Assembly: GCA_040902425.1 (NCBI GenBank)
Contig: JBBDXI010000021.1
Span: 1-7,803, forward strand
Direction: 5' to 3'
Length of the DNA: 7,803 nucleotides
Source of the DNA: JBBDXI01 sp040902425
Lineage (GTDB): Bacteria; Planctomycetota; Phycisphaerae; Phycisphaerales; UBA1924
The position numbers and the translations under genes are program-made. This document shows, piece by piece, positions 1-4,862 of this stretch; positions within the stretch are counted from its first letter, which is position 1, and each line of letters begins with the position of its first letter. The notes beneath the pieces are model-generated. The model was given only the letters and a program-made list of their open reading frames with translations. It did not search any database and had not been told where the DNA came from.

Positions 1-694
1 GGCGGCCAGGCCCCCCCCAACCCCCGGGGTCCCCGGCGGCACCCCCGGGGCCCCCAGGCCCGCCGCCGCGGCCGCCGGGAAGCCCGGCGCGCCCCCCCCG
101 AAGATCGACCCCAAGTCCGCCTCCGGGCGCAAGGGCATCACGATCGTCACCCCCAAACCGGTCAAGAGGCCCAGCAAGGCCTCGCTCCTGAAGATCCCCG
201 CGCTCGGTGCTGCGCTCTTCCGCCCCGGCGCCCCCGCGCCGCGCCCGCTCATCCAGAGCGGTCCCAAGGCCCCCGCCCGCGGCTCGGGCCTGGAGGACTC
301 GGGCAAGCCGCGCAAGACGCCATTCGACAAGAAGACGCTCGACCGCTTCCGCCAGGTCCTGCTCCGCAAGCGGGCGGAACTGGTCGGCGACGTCTCCAAC
401 CTCGAGACCGAGGCCCTGCAGGGCCAGAGCGGGGCGCTCTCGCACCTCCCGCAGCACATGGCCGAGCAGGGGTCAGACGCCGCCGGCCAGTCGCTCTCCC
501 TCGACCTCGCGGCCGCGGACCGCCGGCTGATCAAGGAGATCGACGACGCCCTGCAGCGGATCGCCGACGGGACGTATGGCGTGTGCGAGCTGACGGGCAA
601 GCCGATCAAGGTCGAGCGGCTGGAGGAGCTGCCGTGGGCCCGCTACTCGATCGAGGCGGCCCGCGAGCTCGAGCGCCGCTCGGTCATGCCGTGA
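1..694 (+). CDS. DksA/TraR-family transcriptional regulator lacking the zinc-finger cysteines (5' partial)
   Basis: The reading frame is open from base 2 to the TGA at 692-694, giving 230 visible residues; the true start lies outside the window. Residues 1 to about 105 are a low-complexity Pro/Ala/Lys/Arg-rich extension. Residues about 106-190 form the DksA-like paired helices (KKTLDRFRQVLLRKRAELV; DRRLIKEIDDALQRIADGTYG). The C-terminus matches the DksA zinc-finger region (GVCELTGKPI..RLEELPWARYSIEA). Only one Cys (195) of the usual four remains; the others are Thr, Tyr/Ser or Ala. This is a known cysteine-poor variant layout, so zinc binding is unlikely. At the helix tip an Asp-x-Ala (159-161) aligns by eye with E. 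coli D74/A76, while the residue aligned with D71 is not acidic. Family members bind the RNA polymerase secondary channel and tune initiation, classically with ppGpp. The stop codon overlaps the lspA start, suggesting co-transcription. An internal ATG at 458 would remove the first helix and is not a credible start. The family assignment is secure; the exact role is not. Confidence 0.85.
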   Translation, partial: AARPPPTPGVPGGTPGAPRPAAAAAGKPGAPPPKIDPKSASGRKGITIVTPKPVKRPSKASLLKIPALGAALFRPGAPAPRPLIQSGPKAPARGSGLEDSGKPRKTPFDKKTLDRFRQVLLRKRAELVGDVSNLETEALQGQSGALSHLPQHMAEQGSDAAGQSLSLDLAAADRRLIKEIDDALQRIADGTYGVCELTGKPIKVERLEELPWARYSIEAARELERRSVMP

Positions 695-1416
695 GCGGGC
701 CCCGCCACGACACGCCGCGGGCCCCGGGCGACCCGCCCCCTTCACGTCCCCCGCGCCCCCACGATGCGCTCCGATCGATAGGCGCCTGGCTCCTGCTCAT
801 CGCCGTCACCTTCGTTGGCGTCGCGATCGACCTGGTGAGCAAGTGGGCCGCGTTCGCGAATACCGCCGGCCGCCCCGTCGAGGTGCGGCGCGAGGATGTG
901 CTGGCGTGCGCCGAGTCGGGGCGCAGCCTCGGCTCGCTCATCCCGCATCACGAGCCGGTCACGGTCATCCCCGGCCTCCTCGACCTGACGCTGGTCCTGA
1001 ACCCCGGCGCGGTCTTCGGCATCGGCGCGGGGAAGCGGTGGTTCTTCGTCGCCTTCACCGTCGGCGCCCTGGGCCTGGCGATCTGGATGTTCGGCGCCTG
1101 GACGCGGGCCCGCGACCGCGCAGCGCACGTCGCCATCGGCCTGCTGCTGGCCGGGGGGCTGGGCAACCTCTACGACCGGCTGGTCTACGGCTGCGTGCGC
1201 GACTTCATCCACCCCTTGCCCGGTGCTGAGCTGCCCTTCGGCTGGACGGTGCCGTTCACGGGGTCGCGGGCCGTGTGGCCCTACGTCTCCAACCTTGCCG
1301 ACCTCTGGCTGCTGATCGGCATCGGCATGCTCATGTGGTTCCTCTGGCGGGGCGGCGGGCGGCACGCCGCCAGACCCCTGCCCCTGGCGCCGGCGGGCAG
1401 GCCGCCCGCGGCCTGA
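691..1416 (+). CDS. lspA: Lipoprotein signal peptidase (signal peptidase II)
   Basis: This inner-membrane aspartyl protease removes the signal peptide of diacylglyceryl-modified prolipoproteins. I chose the GTG at 691 as start because it forms a GTGA overlap with the upstream stop; the open frame continues to 583, but that part only shadows the dksA-like gene. This gives 241 residues, against about 160-170 in typical LspA. Family signatures are present in order: DLVSK (47-51) after the first hydrophobic segment (30-46), NPGAVFG (104-110), GGLGNLYDR with catalytic Asp162, and SNLADLW with catalytic Asp204, followed by the last membrane segment (about 205-219). The extra length comes from a Pro/Arg-rich N-terminus (1-28), a longer loop between DLVSK and NPGAVF (57 residues from Asp47 to Asn104, about 30 in E. 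coli), a longer stretch between the two catalytic Asp, and a Pro/Ala-rich tail. A dksA-lspA adjacency is also remembered from Chlamydia, so the pair may be ancestral in the PVC group. The identity is secure. Confidence 0.95.
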   Translation: MSGPRHDTPRAPGDPPPSRPPRPHDALRSIGAWLLLIAVTFVGVAIDLVSKWAAFANTAGRPVEVRREDVLACAESGRSLGSLIPHHEPVTVIPGLLDLTLVLNPGAVFGIGAGKRWFFVAFTVGALGLAIWMFGAWTRARDRAAHVAIGLLLAGGLGNLYDRLVYGCVRDFIHPLPGAELPFGWTVPFTGSRAVWPYVSNLADLWLLIGIGMLMWFLWRGGGRHAARPLPLAPAGRPPAA

Positions 1417-1438
1417 GTGAGACTGTTGCCGACTTGAG

Positions 1439-1460
1439 CGAATCGTCACCTGCTGATTCG
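1439..1460. promoter_or_regulatory. Small inverted repeat in the lspA-osmC gap
   Basis: CGAATC at 1439-1444 is repeated in inverted form as GATTCG at 1455-1460, with a 10-base spacer. It lies 23 bases after the lspA stop and about 100 bases before osmC. It could be an operator half-site pair for a peroxide- or stress-responsive regulator of osmC, or a weak lspA transcript end; there is no T-tract. Nothing else is clear in this 141-base gap, and no convincing -35/-10 pair was found. A six-base repeat can occur by chance, so this is only a candidate. Confidence 0.2.
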
Positions 1461-1557
1461 ACGCGCCCCGGCCCGGACGCCGGCGCAGCATCCGCCGCGT
1501 ACCATCGCCCCCGCGGCATCCGACATGCCGGGACCGCCCAACCCACGGAGACCACCC

Positions 1558-1989
1558 ATGCCCATCCGCACAGCCGACGCATCCTGGGAAGGCGACCTGC
1601 TCTCCGGGCGCGGCACGATGCGCGTCGGCAGCGGGGCCTTCGAGGGCCCCTACTCCTTCGGCACGCGGATGCAGGACCAGGCGGGGACCAACCCCGAGGA
1701 GCTGATCGGCGCTGCCCACGCCGGGTGCTTCTCGATGGCGCTCGCCGCGGGGCTCGGGAAGGCCGGGTTCAAGCCGCGCCGGATCCGGACCAGTGCGGAG
1801 GTCTCGCTCGACAAGGTCGGCGAGGGCTTCAAGATCACGAAGATTCGCCTGCGCACCGAGGCCGAGGTCCCCGGGATCGACGAGGCAACCTTCCGCGACC
1901 ACGCCGAGAAGACCAAGGCGGGCTGCCCCGTGTCGCAGGCGCTCTCCGCCACCCCCATCGAGCTGGAGGCCCGCCTCGCCCAGGCCTGA
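1558..1989 (+). CDS. osmC: OsmC-type peroxiredoxin (organic hydroperoxide reductase)
   Basis: OsmC-family enzymes reduce organic hydroperoxides and H2O2 with a pair of cysteines, using dihydrolipoyl or similar thiols, in the cytoplasm. The ATG at 1558 has a GGAG Shine-Dalgarno at 1547-1550 with 7 bases of spacing, so it is preferred over the upstream in-frame ATG at 1525. The product is 143 residues, the same length as E. coli OsmC. The peroxidatic Cys57 is in TNPEELIGAAHAGCFSMAL and the resolving Cys123 in KAGCPVSQAL; Arg37 and Glu47/48 fit the active-site Arg and Glu of the family. The N-terminal W-x-G-D-L and the G-x-G-T-M strand match the OsmC rather than the Ohr subgroup. It is preceded by a 141-base gap and followed by a promoter and riboswitch, so it is probably transcribed alone. 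The enzyme class is secure; the subgroup was judged by eye. Confidence 0.92.
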   Translation: MPIRTADASWEGDLLSGRGTMRVGSGAFEGPYSFGTRMQDQAGTNPEELIGAAHAGCFSMALAAGLGKAGFKPRRIRTSAEVSLDKVGEGFKITKIRLRTEAEVPGIDEATFRDHAEKTKAGCPVSQALSATPIELEARLAQA

Positions 1990-1990
1990 C

Positions 1991-2034
1991 CCTCCTCACC
2001 TCTTCATCTCTTCACTCACCTCCTCACCTCTTCA
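1991..2034 (+). repeat. Pyrimidine-rich direct repeat after osmC
   Basis: CCTCCTCACCTCTTCA occurs exactly at 1991-2006 and again at 2019-2034 (28-base period), joined by similar CTCTTCACT sequence. The tract starts 2 bases after the osmC stop and contains no guanine. Its position between two transcription units suggests an intergenic simple repeat. A role as a Rho-accessible C-rich unstructured RNA ending the osmC transcript is possible, since no hairpin terminator is seen there, but that is inference. Confidence 0.6.
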
Positions 2035-2051
2035 CGTTCCCCCGACACCCA

Positions 2052-2081
2052 TTGACACCGCCCCCGCTCCCCCGGTACGCT
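2052..2081 (+). promoter_or_regulatory. Sigma70-type promoter of the riboswitch operon
   Basis: A perfect -35 hexamer TTGACA (2052-2057) is followed after 18 bases by TACGCT (2076-2081), a -10 box of the TANNNT form. The expected transcription start is near 2088, exactly where the P1 stem of the cobalamin aptamer begins. The agreement between the promoter and the aptamer edge raises confidence in both. Confidence 0.7.
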
Positions 2082-2087
2082 CCCGGC

Positions 2088-2267
2088 GTCATCGGTGCCC
2101 CCGTCCGTCCGGAGGGGGCTGAAAAGGGAAGCGTGGTGCAAATCCACCGCGGACGCGCCGCCGTAACGGGCTGACGCCGCAGGTCCCACCAGTAGCCACT
2201 GTCCGCCTAGACGCGGATGGGAAGGCCGGACCTGCGGGAACCCGGAGCCGGAAGACCTGCCGAGGAC
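2088..2267 (+). ncRNA. Cobalamin (B12) riboswitch aptamer
   Basis: The sequence carries the hallmark order of cobalamin riboswitches. P1 is formed by 2088-2095 with 2260-2267 (3 bp, an A-G mismatch, then 4 bp). GGTGCCCCC (2094-2102) pairs with GGGGGCT (2113-2119). The conserved core AAAAGGGAA (2122-2130) is followed by GGTGCAAATCCACC (2135-2148) and GCGCCGCCGTAACGG (2155-2169). GCCACTG (2195-2201) and GGGAAGGCC (2219-2227) form the P6 area. The 3' box GCCGGAAGACCTGCCGA (2247-2263) closes the core. Family members bind adenosyl- or other cobalamins and usually repress B12 uptake or synthesis genes when the ligand is plentiful. Here the only downstream + strand genes are a secreted propeller protein, a prepilin-like protein and a BFD-like protein. 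The ligand subtype cannot be told from sequence by eye. Confidence 0.93.
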
Positions 2268-2474
2268 AGAGTGGCACAGGCCCCGCCTGTGCCGTGTCGT
2301 CCCGCCCTCGCGATCAGGGCGCCGGCTCCCGCGTCCGCCTGTCTCCGGCGAGGGCGCACCCCGGCTTCACCCCGCGAGCGCGAAATCGGCGAAGGCCCCG
2401 CCTCCGCCGGGCACGGAGACCATCCCGCGCGACTCGGGATGCACCGCCGCGGCCACGCGGCAGAAGGCTCTCGC
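2268..2474 (+). promoter_or_regulatory. Riboswitch leader with candidate expression-platform hairpins
   Basis: These 207 bases between the aptamer and the first gene show no credible coding sequence but several hairpins. The first is GGCACAGG/CCTGTGCC (2273-2280/2286-2293), a perfect 8-bp stem with a CCCCG loop just after P1. A similar stem with one mismatch and the same CCCCG loop lies at 2388-2408. ATCCCG/CGGGAT pairs at 2422-2427/2435-2440. GCCGCG/CGCGGC (2446-2451/2456-2461) directly abuts the AGAAGG Shine-Dalgarno at 2462-2467. None is followed by a T-run, so a classical intrinsic terminator is not evident; control by translation or Rho is more likely. The loop CCCG (2282-2285) could kiss CGGG at 2167-2170 in the aptamer, as L5-L13 does in known cobalamin riboswitches. 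That pairing is speculative. Confidence 0.45.
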
Positions 2475-4862
2475 ATGCTCCGGCTCTGCTCCTGCGTCGT
2501 CCTGCTCGCTCTTCCCGCGACCGCACCGGCCGACTTCTGGGCCAGTCAGGTCATGTCCTACAGCGCGGGCGCCAACCCCGCGACCGGCATGACCGACCCG
2601 CAAACCGCGCTCGGCGAGCCCACCCGCTTCACCGGCGTCGGCTCGTTCCCCGGAGCCGTCACGGTCTTCAACCCCCCCTGGATGCCCACCGAAATCGCCT
2701 CCCTCGGCGTCGGTGGCTCGCTCGTTGTCCGCTTCGACACGCCCATCGTCAACGACCCACAGAACCCCTACGGCCTCGACCTGCTCGTCTTCGGGAACGC
2801 CGGCTACATCGACCAGAGCTTCCCCCAGGGAATCACGAACGGCACCCTCTTTGGCGCCGGCCACGGGCGGATCGAGGTCAGCGCCGACAACGCCGACTGG
2901 CGGCCGATTCTCGGCGTCGAGGCCGACGGGGCCTTCCCGACCCTCGGCTACTCCGACCTCACCGACCCGTACTCGCCCAACCCCGGCTCGGTGCTCACCG
3001 ATTTCACCCGGCCAGTGAACCCGGCCCTGAACGCGGCGGGGATGACCTTCGCCCAGATCGTCGCGGCCTACGCCGGCTCCGGCGGCGGCACCGGCGTGGA
3101 CATCAGCGCGACAGGTCTCGGCTCCATCTCGTACGTGCGGATCACGAACCCGAACCCGTCCGGCACGGTCGAGATCGACGCGTTCGCGCGGGTGACCCCA
3201 ATCCCCGCCCCCGGTGCCCTGGCCGCGGGCCTCGCCGTCGCCGCGTGCATTTCCCGCCGCCGCCGGAGGCCCTGTGCCGTGCGCACCCGCCTCGCGATGG
3301 TCGCGATGACGCCGGCGCTCCAGGGCGCTCCTGCGGCCCCGCAGCTCTGGCCCATGTTCGCCGGGTCGGCGCAGCGGACGAGCGCCTCGCCGGCGCTGCC
3401 CGGCGTGCTGGGCTCCCCGCGCTGGATCGCCTCGGCCGGGCCGGGCGGCGCACCCATCGCCTGGTCCCCGCAGGCAGGCGTGATCGCCGACCGGACCCGG
3501 GTCTTCGCGGTTGGACGCGTCGGCACACAGTGGTACGTCGTGGCTCTTGGCGCTGGGGACGGGGCGGTCTGGTGGGCCGCCCCCGTCCCGGCGCCGCACA
3601 TCGAATCCTGGTCAACACCCGCGCTCGACGCCGTCAATCAGACCATCCTCGTCGCCGCGGGCGGTGTTCTGACCGCGATCGACGCCGGGACCGGCAGCCC
3701 GCGTTGGCAGGCCCCCCTTGCCCGCCCCGTCCTCGGCGCCTCGCCTCTTGTCACCACCGATCGCGGCCCCGCCGACCGCGCCTTCATCACCGACTACGAC
3801 CCGCTCGGCGGCCAGTCGCGCCTGTACTGCATCAACCTCGACCCGCTCTCCGTCGCGAACCCCTTCAACCCCGGTGAGATCGTCTGGTCCGTTCCCATCG
3901 GCGGCTCCTCCGGCAACACACCGGCCTACGACGGCGCCACGGTCTACGTCGCGGCCGCAACCGACGAGAGCGGCTTCTTCCCCGGCCGGGTCCTCGCCTT
4001 TCCCACGAGCGCCACCTCGCCCCCACCGCCGCTCTGGGTCGTCGCCAACAGCGCGCCGCACGGTTTCTTCGGCGGAGTCTGCATCACCAGCCCCGGAGCC
4101 GCGCCGGCGGCGGTCCTCGCCGCCTCGTACGCCTTTGCCGGAACCCAGCTCGCCGCCAACCTCGTCAAGCTCGACGCCGCCACGGGCGCTCTCCTCTGGT
4201 CGGTCCCCTGCAACCGGACGAGCGCCACGCCGATCCCCCTCCCCGGCGGGCGCATCCTCCTCTCCGGCGGCATCCGGGGCTTCGGATCCGCCCCCAGCCT
4301 TGAGCTGTTCCAGGACAACGGCACAAGCGCCTCACTCCTGTGGGACTCGGCCCTCGCCACCTGGAACGACGCCAACAACAACGGGATCCTCGACACCGGC
4401 GAGTACTTGGCCCTGGGGAGCTGGACCCACCAGCCGATCGCCGCCGCCGCGGTCGGCCCGGGCAGCGGGCACCTCGCCCTCGCCGGCGCACCCTCCGCCA
4501 CGGCGGGCGCCTTCTCCTACAGCACCGACCTGTACCTGCTGGACCTCTCCCTCGACCCGACCGCCCCCGGGTTCATCGTCTCCCATGCTCCCGGCCCCGG
4601 CGGCACGCCCGCGGCCGCGTTCGGCGGCGTCTACTCCGTCGGCGCGGCCGGCCTCTACGCCCTCGGCCCGCCCCCTTGCTACGCCAACTGCGACAGCAGC
4701 ACCGTCGCGCCCGCCCTCAACGTCGGCGACTTCGGTTGCTTCCTCGCGGCGTACGCGGCCGGCGATCCCTACGCGAACTGCGACGGCAGCACCGCCCAGC
4801 CCGTGCTCAACGTCGGCGACTTCGGCTGCTTCCTGACGCGATACGCGGGGGGGTGCCCATGA
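2475..4862 (+). CDS. Secreted PEP-CTERM-like / PQQ beta-propeller / GC-type dockerin fusion protein under B12 riboswitch control
   Basis: The chosen ATG (2475) has AGAAGG 7 bases upstream and begins a clean signal peptide (1-19, ending ATAPA before DFW); 795 residues result. Residues 20-240 form an unnamed secreted domain with ALGEPTRFTG, GGSLVVRFDTPI, LDLLVFGNAGYID, PTLGYSDL and a closing SYVRITNP..EIDAFA that resembles a jelly-roll carbohydrate-binding type fold. Residues 240-265 (TPIPAPGALAAGLAVAACISRRRRR) are a PEP-CTERM-like tail: a PAP motif, a short hydrophobic segment and an Arg cluster. Such tails normally end a protein, but here the frame continues. Residues about 285-730 are a PQQ-type beta-propeller starting at WPMFAGSAQRTS, with repeats such as LTAIDAGTGSPRW (399) and LVKLDAATGALLW (563). 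A complete EF-hand-like loop DANNNGILDTGE lies at 632-643. Residues 735-795 are two GC-type dockerin repeats. No enzyme active site was recognised. The riboswitch context suggests a role in extracellular or surface cobalamin binding; that is inference. It is followed by an ATGA-coupled gene. See the internal start at 3279, which could make this two products. Confidence 0.85.
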   Translation: MLRLCSCVVLLALPATAPADFWASQVMSYSAGANPATGMTDPQTALGEPTRFTGVGSFPGAVTVFNPPWMPTEIASLGVGGSLVVRFDTPIVNDPQNPYGLDLLVFGNAGYIDQSFPQGITNGTLFGAGHGRIEVSADNADWRPILGVEADGAFPTLGYSDLTDPYSPNPGSVLTDFTRPVNPALNAAGMTFAQIVAAYAGSGGGTGVDISATGLGSISYVRITNPNPSGTVEIDAFARVTPIPAPGALAAGLAVAACISRRRRRPCAVRTRLAMVAMTPALQGAPAAPQLWPMFAGSAQRTSASPALPGVLGSPRWIASAGPGGAPIAWSPQAGVIADRTRVFAVGRVGTQWYVVALGAGDGAVWWAAPVPAPHIESWSTPALDAVNQTILVAAGGVLTAIDAGTGSPRWQAPLARPVLGASPLVTTDRGPADRAFITDYDPLGGQSRLYCINLDPLSVANPFNPGEIVWSVPIGGSSGNTPAYDGATVYVAAATDESGFFPGRVLAFPTSATSPPPPLWVVANSAPHGFFGGVCITSPGAAPAAVLAASYAFAGTQLAANLVKLDAATGALLWSVPCNRTSATPIPLPGGRILLSGGIRGFGSAPSLELFQDNGTSASLLWDSALATWNDANNNGILDTGEYLALGSWTHQPIAAAAVGPGSGHLALAGAPSATAGAFSYSTDLYLLDLSLDPTAPGFIVSHAPGPGGTPAAAFGGVYSVGAAGLYALGPPPCYANCDSSTVAPALNVGDFGCFLAAYAAGDPYANCDGSTAQPVLNVGDFGCFLTRYAGGCP
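3265..3281 (+). promoter_or_regulatory. Internal Shine-Dalgarno and GTG start at the fusion joint
   Basis: GGAGG (3265-3269) stands 9 bases before an in-frame GTG (3279), right after the Arg cluster of the PEP-CTERM-like tail. Translation from it would begin (M)RTRLAMVAMTPALQGAPA followed by APQLWPMF. That is a basic n-region, a modest hydrophobic core and an AxA-like cleavage site, then the usual opening of a PQQ-propeller domain. It would give a 527-residue secreted propeller-dockerin protein. The ribosome site, signal peptide and domain boundary all coincide. No stop codon separates the two halves, so this may be a fused pair of former genes that still allows a second initiation. Other in-frame starts are the ATGs at 3297 and 3306. 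Confidence 0.5.

Noticed and set aside
583..690. N-terminal extension of LspA from the ATG at 583
   Set aside because: It would overlap the dksA-like coding region by more than 100 bases with non-hydrophobic low-complexity sequence. The GTG at 691 gives the usual stop/start overlap.
742..1902. Long open frame on the - strand across lspA and osmC
   Set aside because: It is the antisense shadow of two firmly identified genes in high-GC DNA. Its translation is low-complexity and has no recognisable domain.
1966..1977. Hairpin GAGGC/GCCTC near the osmC end as a terminator
   Set aside because: The loop would be only 2 bases, it lies within the coding sequence and has no T-run.
2273..2293. Classical intrinsic terminator of the riboswitch
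   Set aside because: The stem is good, but GTGTCGTCCC follows it instead of a T-tract. It is recorded as a candidate platform hairpin only.
2217..2474. Upstream extension of the secreted protein to the first open codon at 2217 or the ATG at 2439
   Set aside because: The extension would code through the riboswitch and hairpins. The ATG at 2475 has a good ribosome site and starts a proper signal peptide.
2367..3599. Long - strand open frame opposite the secreted protein gene, and the + strand frame 2294-3877
   Set aside because: Both are GC-driven shadows. The true frame has a signal peptide, domain motifs and a ribosome site.
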